Below are positions 1 through 8,810 of a DNA stretch of 16,000 nucleotides, one piece after another. The DNA lies in contig WPIO01000006.1 in the NCBI GenBank assembly GCA_009760855.2, positions 6,275,001-6,291,000 of the forward strand, in the 5' to 3' direction. This DNA is from Cristatella mucedo (lineage: Eukaryota; Bryozoa; Phylactolaemata; Cristatellidae). The position numbers were made by a program, and so were the translations under genes. The notes beneath the pieces were generated by a model. The model saw only the letters and a list, made by a program, of their open reading frames with translations, ran no database searches and was not told the origin of the DNA. Numbering within the stretch: the stretch's first letter is position 1; every line of letters starts with the position of its first letter.

Positions 1-212
1 TGCGCATAATCTAGGCATTCTATAGAAAAAAATTACTTGTCATTAGATGAGCACATTTCCTCCACTGTCAAGTAGGCCTACATTTAGCTAAGCAACATCA
101 CCAAATCAGAGCCTGCTCAAGTAAGAGTTAGACAACAAATTTTTTTTCATGCATTTCTATTGCCAACGTTCGGGCCTTCCTGCTCCTAATTGTGTAAACA
201 CGAATGCCCAAC

Positions 213-470
213 TCAGCAGATTGTCTGGTCTGTCGTCAATGACCGAGCAGTCACATCACATCGCATCACTCGCGTCGGACATTCGCTGTCTGCTGAATTC
301 CTACCGGGCATCGAGTCGATCTCATGATCCTTAATCTGCAGCCTATAGATTGCTGCACGCACTTGAACCTGCCTGCCAATCCGACCTCCTGTCTTCTTTA
401 GTGCGTACTCACGTTCCATCCTACGCTCCTCAGCACCCGGCTCATCTAGCCATTCTTCGCACTACGTTGA
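213..470 (-). mobile_element. Relic of a non-LTR retrotransposon (endonuclease-RT linker region)
   Basis: On the minus strand a frame from about 470 down to 213 begins EEWLDEPGAEERRMEREY, continues ALKKTGGRIGRQVQVRAAIY and ends near 213. CR1/L2/Jockey-type LINE proteins have a basic linker between endonuclease and reverse transcriptase of the form PWxxxxxxxxRRxxERxxxKTG...DRxxYRxA. The Trp, the RR..ER cluster, KTG, RQ and the following Ala/Tyr/Arg occur here in that order and spacing. There is no RT catalytic motif, and the frame breaks on both sides, so this is a short decayed fragment. Recognition is by pattern only; no alignment was run. Confidence 0.4.
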
Positions 471-499
471 AGTCTTCTGGCTATTGAGCCTTTATCTTA

Positions 500-556
500 T
501 TTATATATATACATATATATATATATATTTATTTATTTATTTATGTTTATATATAG
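500..556. repeat. AT-rich simple repeat, (TA)n then (TTTA)n
   Basis: TA dinucleotides, interrupted once by CA, grade into ATTT/TTTA tetranucleotides. It lies in the transporter intron and has no coding content. Confidence 0.85.
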
Positions 557-764
557 GTGCATATCGAAATTTGGAGCTAGCTTCCGGATAAGGTCATAAC
601 CTGCGGTGACCTCGCATCTTTTAAATCTCGGGTAAAGACTCGTCTGTTGCTTTCCCTTCGCAACAACGAACTTGTCTTCTGTGTCTTCTGTGCTCGGGAG
701 CGCTTTGCTTACTTAAGTGGGCATGATTCAGTGCATATTACAAGCAAGCTGTCTTACTAACCGG

Positions 765-935
765 TGGAAATTAGTGTCTGCATGCTTGCTTTAGCGTGCT
801 CGCCTAAGCATGATACCAGTTAACTTTGGTGATAGCACGTCAGTCCCTAACCTCTTTGGTACTGATTCGCTTGTAGTGAGTTGTAAAGTGCCTGGATAGA
901 GATTCAAGTTATCTCGGTGCACTGCATAAACAAGC
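765..935 (+). mobile_element. Degraded copy of a headless repeat family sharing the SINE tail
   Basis: The 3' part reads AAGTGCCTGGATAGAGATTC then TTATCTCGGTGCACTGCATA, a diverged version of the tail of the complete SINE at 10682-10828 (GCGCCTGAATAGAGATTAAG, TTCTCTTGGGGCGCTATATA). Upstream there is no tRNA-like head. Instead about 100 bases (around CCCTAACC...GATTCGCTTGTAG) align by eye with copies at 2445-2682 and 14528-14783. It is interpreted as a separate repeat family, possibly a 5'-truncated LINE. Confidence 0.45.
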
Positions 936-1165
936 TAATACTATTGTTACAGACCAAATAATACGACCTTAATGTCAGCTAGTCTGGGGCCTTATAATCT
1001 TGCACAAGGTTAGCACTTCCTGTGACGCGGTTTACTTTTGCAGATGTAATGTGACGTAGAACCGTGAACGATCACTGAATTCCCTCGGTTTGCCTTGCCC
1101 ATAGCAACTTCGTGTAAGCGCTCGATGCCTTAAAGCGTGGAGTTTTCAAGAACATCCACTTGCAG

Positions 1166-1262
1166 GCTGTACTTCGCCGCAGCTCGACAAGGCCACCTGC
1201 CTCGGTTCTTTCAGACAGTCAATCAGGAGATGTCCACACCCATACCGAGTTTGATCATGCAG
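1166..1262 (+). CDS. SLC7-type amino acid transporter, internal exon (loop after TM8, start of TM9)
   Basis: This internal exon encodes part of an APC-superfamily amino acid exchanger of the SLC7 LAT/HAT light-chain type. Such proteins work in the plasma membrane, usually disulfide-linked to an SLC3 heavy chain. Seen: a pyrimidine/TGCAG acceptor at 1161-1165, then 97 bases reading RLYFAAARQGHLPRFF and ending STPIPSLIMQ, then a GTATGC donor at 1263. The first base is the last base of a split Arg codon, and the exon ends in phase 0. Known for the family: a RLFFVxxREGHLP-like segment in the cytoplasmic loop after TM8 followed by TPxPSL at the start of TM9, and this exon matches both. It joins exon 4333-4482 in the right phase. 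The disulfide Cys of the family lies upstream, outside the window. Subfamily (LAT1, LAT2, y+LAT, xCT) cannot be settled. Confidence 0.88.
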
Positions 1263-2217
1263 GTATGCGGCGCAGAGAGAGTTTCGTCTGCTGCTCGAGT
1301 CCCACCAGCCTCACGCCTGGCGCTCCAATGCTCGGTCTGACTGGCTCGCCATTGAAATGAGGTCCTGTGTTTACGGTGAAGAAGAAAGGAGGAAAAATGC
1401 AGTCAATCAAGGCTGCCGGCAGAGCTCCGTTGGTCTGCTCAACACACGAGAGCGACCTGTTTCTTTGTACCCAGATTTTGCCACGCGTGACTCGCCAAGT
1501 CGTTTGTCTCCTCGGCCAGCTTCTCTATAGACCTTTTTGATGACACGACCCAAGCCCTCGCATTGCCCAGCTGCGTGCTACGCCCAGCATGCGCTCATCA
1601 ATTCATTGCTCCTATCGTATGGCCTGGCTGCTTATCTGCTACTCTTGATTGTCTGAAGCGTTCGTTCGGCTGCTGCGTCGGCTGCTCCCGGCTGTCTGCA
1701 GCGTTCGTCGGCTCTTGTATCGCCCCGCTCTCAGTGGTCTGCACGTTCGCATGGCGGCTGTTTCCTGCTGCTGTACGTTGCAACGACTGCCCTTCGCGCC
1801 AGCTCAGGGCAGCTCGGTCGATCCAACAGATCGAGCGAGCACGAGATCTTATTTGTCAAAACGGCCGAGCCTCTTGTAGGAGGCCTCGCTCAAGAGCGTT
1901 CGTCTTAGATTAAAGTTCTTGTCGATGAAGCCCGTCCAGTGCCTAGTAAGGCTAGGCAAAATATTTAATGACGAACAGTATTTCGGACACAGTATCCTGA
2001 GGGTCTCCTCCACTGTAGAGGACTTGTGGCTATTCAGGGCTGCCCTCAAGGCTTTTTAGCCACAGCTGCACGCGCGCGCATGCTCAGCGGTGACACCGTG
2101 ACTGTTGAAAAGAAGCCACTCCTGACTGATGCGCTGACCCATGTCCAGCTTTCGCTGTTTTCATTTCTCTATCAAATCGTTAACAGCTGCCGTAGCCAGT
2201 TACATGCCGCCCTGGGT

Positions 2218-2361
2218 CTGAGCCGAAGAGTCAAAGGCCGCTCCCATTTTACTACCCGGCTCGCGTGGGTTCGAGTCCTGCAGTTCGCAATTCTTTATTG
2301 CCCGCTGCAAGCAGTGGTGCTAGCCATTAAAGCGCTTCAGCCGCTATGGAACAGGCCCGTT
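2218..2361 (+). mobile_element. tRNA-derived SINE, second family, plus-strand copy
   Basis: An A-box-like stretch (TGAGCCGAAGAGTCAAAGG) is followed by a strong B box in a T-arm context, GTGGGTTCGAGTCCTGC at 2265-2281. The sequence after it (TTCTTTATTG, CTGCAAGCAGTGGTG, TAGCC, CGCTATG) matches in order the reverse complement of 15292-15454, so the homology runs well beyond the tRNA-like part. That makes it a dispersed SINE, not a tRNA gene. It lies in a transporter intron. Confidence 0.6.
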
Positions 2362-2444
2362 AAATCTGCTAACCGTCATTTTGCTTTTATTAACGCAAGC
2401 ACAATCTGTCCTATGTGGAGGTAGAAGCTAAAAACGCATTTACT

Positions 2445-2682
2445 TGTCACAGTATTTAGTTGGTCCCATGTGATTCTTTTCATTGGGTATTTATGCGTGT
2501 TGACACTTTGCATGATGTATCTAGTCATGTGTGCATGTTAACCATGAGCAAGTTACCTCTAACCATGTATTGCTCGTTAAAATTGAGCATGCTGCCACTA
2601 AACATTCGAGCACACTTCCTTTACAGGATATGTCAAGTGCCTAGACAGAGATTAAGCTCACTGGGTGTGCTATATAAATGTT
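2445..2682 (+). mobile_element. Headless repeat family copy sharing the SINE tail
   Basis: Ends AAGTGCCTAGACAGAGATTA then GGGTGTGCTATATAAATG, a diverged SINE-type tail. The upstream body aligns by eye with 14528-14783: GGTCCC, then TATGCGTG with GACACT, then CTAACC with TGT and ATT, and CCACTAA before the tail. No tRNA head or open frame is present. It may be the 3' end of a LINE whose tail the first SINE family borrowed. Confidence 0.55.
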
Positions 2683-3166
2683 GTGTTATCTGATGCTTCG
2701 ATACTCGGGCATGTTAGCAGCAGACAATTTAACGAGCAACGTTTAGGTCGCGAGTCCTTACCTTCAGGTTGCTAAACTCCTGGACTTCCTATAGTCGCTT
2801 CTCAGCTCCATCATGCTGCAAAGAGTTGGAAGGACAATGTATGGCGGATGCGGTGGACAGTAATTTTGGCAGTCGGAGTTAACCTTTAAACCTATAGAAC
2901 TCTATATCATCTGAAGAGAAATGTGGCAGTATGACATAGTAGAGTTCTCACGTCCTAGGTTACATCGCTGACAATAAAGTATTATTACTAGCAGCGTCGT
3001 CCTTCTGCCCATCAGTACCGCTCCAGATAGACCGCTGGGCACGTTGTTCATGAAAACATTGCGTAGCTTACAAGTATTTAAAAAATATTATTTTCGGTGG
3101 TTTTTCCAATGAGCAAATAAATGAACCTGGGTAGCTGATCCTAAGCGCTGATGCTCGCGTCGACGA

Positions 3167-3457
3167 GAGTCGTGCGAGAGTCGTGCGAGAGTCGTGCGAG
3201 AGTCGTGCGAGAGTCGTGCGAGAGTCGTGCGAGAGTCGTGCGAGAGTCGTGCGAGAGTCGTGCGAGAGTGCGAGAGTCGGCGAGAGTCGTGCGAGAGTCG
3301 TGCGAGAGTCGTGCGAGAGTCGTGCGAGAGTCGTGCGAGAGTCGTGCGAGAGTCGTGCGAGAGTCGTGCGAGAGTCGTGCGAGAGTCGTGCGAGAGTCGT
3401 GCGAGCGTCGCGCGATAGTCGTGCGAGAGTCGTGCGAGAGTCGTGCGAGAGTCGTGC
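3167..3457. repeat. 11-bp minisatellite, unit GAGTCGTGCGA, about 26-27 units
   Basis: A nearly perfect tandem array of GAGTCGTGCGA. One 8-bp and one 10-bp unit sit near 3260-3280 and a few substituted units near the right end; beyond 3457 the repeat decays (GTCGTCGAGAGTCTGTCGATAG). Since 11 is not a multiple of 3, each frame cycles through the same 11-residue period. This produces long repetitive open frames on both strands that are not genes. It lies in the transporter intron, 59 bp before a (CT)n tract. Confidence 0.97.
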
Positions 3458-3515
3458 TCGAGTCGTCGAGAGTCTGTCGATAGTCGTGTCTGCTCTGTCC
3501 TGTGTCTGTCTCCTC

Positions 3516-3654
<139 letters not shown>

Positions 3655-3837
3655 TTAGGCAGCGCATATCGCATTCTGCCATCAGAGATAGCTGTCGCCG
3701 CGAGCACGTGCGACGCCGCCGCGGAGACTTCCGCTCCTGAAAAGCAGCTAAACTCGCGGAGATTGCTGCAGTTAAAGGCTCCAGCAGCACGACCTCCAGC
3801 AGCAGACAGCAGACTCCCCTCGCCTTACTGTAGCTAC

Positions 3838-3879
3838 AAGCACTCGCAGCAAGCACTCGCACTAGCAAGCACTCACAGC
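3838..3879. repeat. Short tandem repeat, CAAGCACTCGCA-like, three units
   Basis: Three near-copies of CAAGCACTCGCA, the last reading CAAGCACTCACA, with small differences in spacing. Intronic; no function suggested. Confidence 0.6.
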
Positions 3880-4332
3880 TCTGCGACGACGTCCACTGGC
3901 CACGTCCACGATGTACGCGTTCAGTGGCTAGCTGAGTGGGTAGACCGCCGTTTGTCGGGCTGTAAAGTCTTACCACTAAGGCGGTCTTTGCACAATCCCA
4001 GCTTGCAACGGCTGGCCTGAAATCATCAAAGGTCGCAGCGGACGTTGGTGGCTGGCATTTGAAGTGAGCCGCTGCCGCACCACTGCTGTGATATCAAAGC
4101 AAGAGCGGAGGTGAAATCGAAGCGAGAAAACCCGAGCGAAGCGCAGTGAGCGAAGCACAGCGAGCGAAGCACGAACCAAAACAGCTGCGCCAGCTTTCTT
4201 CCTTTCCACCATTCGCAGCGATACGAAGAACTGACGAGAAAAGTGCGCCTGCACGCGCTCGCTGCGTCCGCTCGGTGCACGAACTGACGCGTAGCCTGAC
4301 GCTCTGCTTGCGTTTTTTTGTTCGCGTTCCAG

Positions 4333-4482
4333 TGCGCCGTCACTCTAGCCATACTCTCCTCGGGAGAAGTGCTCAAGCTTATCGGCTACGTGTCCATTGT
4401 CGAAGTGTCATTCGTTGGCATTTCGGTGGCGGCTTTGTTGCGCCTGAGGAGAGCAGAGCCTCAGACGCTGCGACCCGTAAAG
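4333..4482 (+). CDS. SLC7-type amino acid transporter, internal exon (TM9-TM10)
   Basis: Second visible exon of the transporter: 150 bases, exactly 50 codons, phase 0 at both ends. The acceptor is TTTTTTTGTTCGCGTTCCAG (4313-4332); the donor is AAG|GTAAAC at 4483. It opens CAVTLAILSSGEVLKLIGYV (rest of TM9 and the loop), continues through TM10 (about SIVEVSFVGISVAALLRLRR) and ends ETLRPVK-like as QTLRPVK. The RPxK motif after TM10 is a hallmark of SLC7 light chains. Reading past the donor loses the family pattern at once, whereas joining to 5539 restores the start of TM11. Because length and phase are symmetrical, skipping this exon would keep the frame but remove about two membrane helices. 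Complementary (CT)n and (GA)n arrays lie in the flanking introns (see findings). Confidence 0.9.
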
Positions 4483-4540
4483 GTAAACATGGAGCAGCCT
4501 ACGCTGGCAATGCATGTGAGCACGCGGGACACCAAAACAG

Positions 4541-4640
4541 AAAGAGAGACTGAGGAGAGAGAGAGAGGGAGGGAAAAGAGAAGAGCGAGATAGAGAGCGA
4601 GTCAGAGACAGAAAGAGAGATGGAGAGAACGAGAGGGAAA
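4541..4640. repeat. Impure GA-rich purine tract
   Basis: Interrupted GAGA with AAG, GGG and CAG variants; an older or degenerate version of the arrays just downstream. Confidence 0.8.
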
Positions 4641-4763
4641 TAAATACCAAAAGAGAGACAGAGACAGAGTGGATGGAGCCCTGCGAGAGAAAGATCGAAC
4701 GCGAGAAAGAGCAAAATGGGTGGGTTGACAAGGAGCGAAATAGTGGCCAGCAGAGATTGCCAG

Positions 4764-4772
<9 letters not shown>

Positions 4773-4836
<64 letters not shown>
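4773..4836. repeat. (GA)n microsatellite
   Basis: About 60 bp of almost pure AG repeats in the intron downstream of exon 4333-4482. Complementary to the (CT)n tract at 3516-3652. Confidence 0.97.
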
Positions 4837-4843
<7 letters not shown>

Positions 4844-5055
4844 CCTATAAAGTAAAAAGCCATAACCAGCAATAGCTAGTAAATAAACGGAGGGTATGGT
4901 ATATACGTCTAGAGTGGACATATTAGGATTACAGGAAAGAAGGTAAACAGAGGTGGAACTGAGGATGTAACAAGAGAGGTGGGAAAGTGCGGGACACGTA
5001 GAACGAGTAGAGAAAATAAAAGGTCATTGCTCTAATTGCGACTGGTAAGACAAGG

Positions 5056-5298
<243 letters not shown>

Positions 5299-5309
5299 GG
5301 ATAGAGTGA

Positions 5310-5375
5310 GACACACACACCAACACTCACAAACACGCACACACACACACACACAAACACAAACACGCACATACT
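5310..5375. repeat. (CA)n-rich microsatellite
   Basis: CA repeats with ACAAACAC and ACGC variants, directly following the GA array as a compound microsatellite. Confidence 0.9.
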
Positions 5376-5538
5376 CACACAAAGTTGTGCGCATAAGCAC
5401 GCATAGAATTGCCGTGGCCTCTCATCAGCCCACTTCGCGGCCTCCAAATGAACCATCCGTCGCCTCCGGGTGCCAACTTCGGCGGAGCACAAACGCTTCG
5501 CTAATAATGGATGGCCGCTTCATTCAATTTTCTTGCAG

Positions 5539-6345
5539 GTCAGCCTCATCTTCCCGATCGCTTATCTCATATTCAGCCTATTCCTCCTACTGCTCACCGT
5601 CTACAATGGAGCCTTCGACTCGCTGATTGGCGTTGGCCTGACGCTAACCGGCGTGCCGGCGTACGCTATACTCGTTGCGTGGAAGGCGAAGCCAAAATCG
5701 ATAGTGTTTCTCATGCGGCTGTTGACCACGTCCATCCAGAAGCTTCTGTACGTGGCGCTAGCGACGTCGGCCAGTCCCGACAGCGAGCCGAGCCGGCGCC
5801 CTCGCCGACGCGCCACCGAGGCCGCCGCGGGCGCACCTCGCGGGCAAGCAGGTGCCGCCGAAATGCAAGGCCACGCGGATCATCGCGCGATCATCATCGG
5901 CGAGATCTTCCAGTCCGCGAGCGCCGCAGCACCGCGGGGCGAAAGCGCGACGCAACCGACCGTGCAAAATCTGCCGGCAGCGATAGCATCTGCCGCCAGA
6001 GGACTGTCGGCCGCGGCCACTAGTCGGGAGCCGAACGCGCGGCCGCTAGTTGGCGCTGCTGCTGCCGCCGCTGCTGCTGCCGCCGCTGCTTCGCCGAGCG
6101 CCGTTCGGAGCAAAGCGAGACGACTTAAAAGCGGCGTCGACGCTCAGCAGGCAGGGCCCCGGCGGTGCGCAGCGGCCGGAAGCGCGCGGAGTCCGACGCA
6201 CGACGGTCGCGGCGGCGAGCGAGCGTCCGCACGCGCACGCGGCGCCGGCTTCGGCGCCGCCGCCGTCGCCGGAATCCCGCCTCCGGTCGAGGACGACGGG
6301 AGCGCGATCGCCGCCGAGTCGGTCGCGGCGAGCGCGAGCTCGTAG
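5539..6345 (+). CDS. SLC7-type amino acid transporter, last coding exon (TM11-TM12 and C-terminal tail)
   Basis: Acceptor TTTTCTTGCAG ends at 5538 and the exon starts in phase 0. The first 77 codons are clearly SLC7. TM11 is about VSLIFPIAYLIFSLFLLLL, then VYNGAFDSLIGVGLTLTGVP with TM12, then the cytoplasmic AWKAKPK and SIQKLLYV segments, which match the family's VxWxxKPK and QK(L/M) positions. The frame then stays open for about 190 more codons of Ala/Arg/Ser/Pro-rich sequence to TAG at 6343-6345, including a 12-Ala run at about 6053-6088 from a GCT/GCC repeat. Known light chains usually end a few tens of residues after this point. The tail is therefore either a lineage-specific extension or a chance open frame in GC-rich DNA, with the true end reached by an unseen splice. 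Confidence is high to about 5770 and low beyond. Confidence 0.8.
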   Translation, partial: VSLIFPIAYLIFSLFLLLLTVYNGAFDSLIGVGLTLTGVPAYAILVAWKAKPKSIVFLMRLLTTSIQKLLYVALATSASPDSEPSRRPRRRATEAAAGAPRGQAGAAEMQGHADHRAIIIGEIFQSASAAAPRGESATQPTVQNLPAAIASAARGLSAAATSREPNARPLVGAAAAAAAAAAAASPSAVRSKARRLKSGVDAQQAGPRRCAAAGSARSPTHDGRGGERASARARGAGFGAAAVAGIPPPVEDDGSAIAAESVAASASS

Positions 6346-6657
6346 GCAGGCGCTGCGCGCGCGCGCGAGATCTCCGCCAGCCGCCGCCGCCGCCGGCCGC
6401 TCCTCGCGAGTGGGGCGGAGCGGAGAGGAGACGCTCTGCGAGGTGAGGCGCTGCACACCGCTGCCCAGCCGCCGCCGCCGCCTCGCTGCGGGCGTCGTCG
6501 CCGTCGGCGGCAAAGCAGCCGCCGTCGCTCGCTCGTTCTACGCGCGATGTTCTGAAGTCCCGCGCGTTCGCCAGCTCGCCGGAAGCGGCGGCATTGTACG
6601 ACTGGGCCGCTAGCACTTTAACGCGACGACCGGGCGTGCCCGCCCGCCCCCCGTGAA

Positions 6658-6663
6658 AATAAA
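6658..6663 (+). terminator. Candidate poly(A) signal of the SLC7-type gene
   Basis: A canonical AATAAA hexamer lies about 310 bases after the TAG at 6345, inside otherwise very GC-rich sequence where such a hexamer is unlikely by chance. A 3' UTR of this length would be reasonable. No clear GT-rich downstream element is seen, so the call rests on the hexamer and its position. Confidence 0.4.
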
Positions 6664-6892
6664 GCCGCCGCCGCCGCCACCGGTCTGCGCCAGTCTGCGC
6701 CGCTCGACCGCTCCGCTGCCGCTTTGACTAGCTCTTCCGCTTCGCGCGTCGCGTGCGGCGACGGACGGCGCGCGCGGCGAAGTTGAAGGTCGTCGGCGGA
6801 GGGCGACGGCCCTGAGACGGCGCTGTCCGAATCGGATCGGTTGCGCTCGCGACGCGCCGGTCGCACGCGCGTGCTCTGACGGATCGGCTGCT

Positions 6893-7426
6893 TTAAAAGC
6901 CGCCGCCGCAGCCGCCGCCAAGACGGGCTTGAACGTCGCGTGCGGCCGCACTTTTCCCCCTCCCCCGACACTGAGCTCGCTCCGCCGGCGTCAACTCGGC
7001 CGGTACAGAATCGACGGGCATCGGCTCCCGCCGAGCGACAGCGACTCGCGTATCCGGCGTAACTCCCTTTCCGGCGCAAGTCGTCTCGCGACCTCGGGCG
7101 ACGGAAGCCGGAGAAAGCCGACGAGACGAGCGCATTTTGGCGGCTCGGTCTCGTGCCCAGGGCCGCGCGCCGACGCAGCACCGGGCGCGCCTGCTGCGGC
7201 ATCGCTCTCCAGCCGAGGAGGCGAGAGGCGGCTGCTGCTGCATACGTGCGTTCGACCTGACCGTCGGCTGCCAGTTGAGACGCACGTCGCTGTCCGCTGG
7301 CATTAGCTGGTCCTGCGAGACAAAAAAGCAACTTTCACCGGGAGGAAGGCCTAGGCGGAATGCCCTGAGCAGAAGAGGCCGTAGAAGTAGATTAAAAGGA
7401 ATGCGAGCTAAATCGCGAGCCGCCAT
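6893..7426 (-). CDS. Possible minus-strand first coding exon, product unknown
   Basis: On the minus strand, ATG at 7426-7424 sits in AAATATGGCGGC, a YY1-like and good initiation context. The frame stays open for about 177 codons to 6893. The N-terminus reads MAARDLARIPFNLLLRPLLL, basic and leucine-rich with few acidic residues, which would suit a mitochondrial presequence or signal anchor. The rest is Arg/Ala/Ser-rich and matches nothing known. The surrounding CpG-rich DNA fits a promoter, and such a gene would converge on the transporter. Against this, many frames in this block are open by composition alone. An internal donor would most likely end the exon earlier, and none was chosen. Confidence 0.18.
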   Translation of the reverse strand: MAARDLARIPFNLLLRPLLLRAFRLGLPPGESCFFVSQDQLMPADSDVRLNWQPTVRSNARMQQQPPLASSAGERCRSRRARCCVGARPWARDRAAKMRSSRRLSPASVARGRETTCAGKGVTPDTRVAVARREPMPVDSVPAELTPAERAQCRGRGKSAAARDVQARLGGGCGGGF

Positions 7427-7440
7427 ATTTACGTAGCAGT

Positions 7441-8265
7441 CAGAAGGGCGCCTCCTGGCGGATGTCAGCGCCCTTGCATCGGGCAGCGGGAAATGGAGAG
7501 AATCGCCCGACCGCGTGAATGAAACTGCGGGTGTGGCTTCACGCGCCAGCACCCAGGCGCTGGGTTACGGCACGCGGCTTGAAAGCCTGCAGCGGGCAAC
7601 GCCTACGACGACGCACGAGGTACCGACCGGCTCCGCGATCGAACGATGCGACTTGGACGAGGAAGAATCACTTTCTGCGCACATCGGAAAGCCGAGGTGA
7701 TCCCTATAGAAAAACAATGCCGATGAGGTGTCGACGTGCTGACACTAGGACACTAGGATTGAGACGTCGCGACATTGATCGGAACCGCTTACCTTTTTGC
7801 TTGTGCCCAAATCGTTCTCATTTGGTTTTCAGACAGTCACTCATTTATTTGTTTAGCTAAAGGCATTTTACTTTGCTTTGCAAACGTCAGTTGCGATCGT
7901 CTTTTAGGCGCCAGCTGCCGATCGTCAGTGGCTGATGTGCGGCCCCGAGTGCTGGACCCCAAATGGGTAATGTATTAGTATAATATATATATATATATAT
8001 ACTAATAATAATAAAATATATATAATAATATATATAATGTATAATATACATAATATATTAGTATATACTAGACCGCTTGTGTTGCATCCACATGAAGAGC
8101 TGAATCTCCGTCTGTGATGCTGTATCTACAGCGCGGCGGCGGCGGCGCGAGAGAAGCCACGGCCAAGGCCATTGCTGACGTGCCATGTATTTCGCTTAGA
8201 CTTTAGCCTGAAAAAGAGCAGAAGTACTCATGTTTGGACCAGAATGCCAAAGCACGCCGAAAAGC
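7441..8265. other. Region without a recognised gene
   Basis: Composition falls from GC-rich to moderate. Short open frames at 7515-7978 have no recognisable product. Apart from the AT repeat at 7971-8070 and a small GGC run near 8130, nothing else was found. Confidence 0.5.
7971..8070. repeat. AT-rich, strongly self-complementary repeat
   Basis: (TA)n with TAATAA variants. TATTAGTA and TACTAATA flank the first TA run as inverted arms, and a second TATTAGTATATACTAGA motif closes the block. It marks the right edge of the GC-rich region. Confidence 0.85.
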
Positions 8266-8424
8266 CGTGCCGAGCCGGTTTGGTCTAGCGGTTAAGGTGC
8301 TCGCCCCGACCAAGGTCTGACTGAGGTCATGGGCTCGAGCACCGAGGCATATGTGAAGCGCCTGAATAGAGATTAAGTTCTCTTGGGGCGCTATACAAAT
8401 GAATTATAATTAAAAAAAATAGTT
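8266..8424 (+). mobile_element. tRNA-derived SINE, first family, near-complete copy
   Basis: Begins GCCGAGCCGGTTTGGTCTAG with an A box in TGGTCTAGCGGTTAAGG. The B box is within GGGCTCGAGCACC at 8331-8343. After it comes the family tail: GTGAAGCGCCTGAATAGAGA, TTAAGTTCTCTTGGGGCGCT and ATACAAATGAATT, ending in an A-rich stretch. The same head and tail recur at 10682-10828 and, more diverged, at 8811-9018 and 12774-12943. The continuation beyond the tRNA part shows it is a SINE, not a tRNA gene. Confidence 0.85.
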
Positions 8425-8810
8425 ATAGACGCATGATCGGACGAGCGACTGAGTGTTTTGCTATTTGGAGACTGTTATGGGCATATGCCGGGCTTGAATA
8501 AAGAGATTTGCAGTCAACTAGATGTCACAAGGGCGCAAACTATCTTTGCTGTCGTACTCTTGTATTACCGTGCCGGATACTAGTAGTGTTACTCAGCTGA
8601 AAGCAAGCCAACTTGGCATCGCAGGCAACGGACTCATCCAGTAACTAGTCGTTTTGGAATCGTACGCACTGTTTGCGAGCAGACATCCCTGGAATAATGC
8701 TAGATGAACCAATCTGTATGGTGAGGGATTACAATTTGAGGATTATCCTAGGCTCTCTCATAACTATTAGGTCTGTTTTTGCTGTCCTTGAGCTTCAGGA
8801 AGCTTGTGGC
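8425..8810. other. Region without a recognised gene
   Basis: A short run at about 8477-8505 (GGCATATGCC, CTTGAATAAAGAGATT) weakly resembles the SINE tail. Nothing else is recognisable. Confidence 0.4.

Larger units (their letters stand above)
1..1165 (+). other. Intronic sequence upstream of the first visible transporter exon
   Basis: No other SLC7 exon was found here; the preceding exon, expected to end near an NGxLFTSSR-like motif, must lie left of the window. The stretch holds a minus-strand LINE linker relic (213-470), an AT/TTTA repeat (500-556) and a repeat relic at about 765-935. The remainder shows nothing recognisable. Confidence 0.6.
6346..7440. other. GC- and CpG-rich block downstream of the transporter
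   Basis: Very CpG-dense, with GCC/CCG triplet runs near 6463-6482 and 6660-6680. Open frames of 100-237 codons occur on both strands and overlap one another. Their products are all Arg/Ala/Ser-rich, as expected from composition, and none resembles a known family. The left part is likely 3' UTR of the transporter; the right part could be a CpG-island promoter (see 6893-7426). Confidence 0.6.

Noticed and set aside
3167-3457. Regular repeats as a possible CRISPR array
   Set aside because: The 11-bp units are directly adjacent with no spacers, in an animal gene intron; it is a minisatellite.
3925-3995. tRNA-like segment with inverted AGACCGCC/GGCGGTCT arms
   Set aside because: An A-box-like start is present but no B box is found; too weak to list as an element, though it may be a fragment of the second SINE family.
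6618-7331. 237-codon minus-strand Arg/Ala/Ser-rich frame
   Set aside because: It lies in CpG-rich DNA where most frames are open, with no motif, no good start context and no family resemblance.
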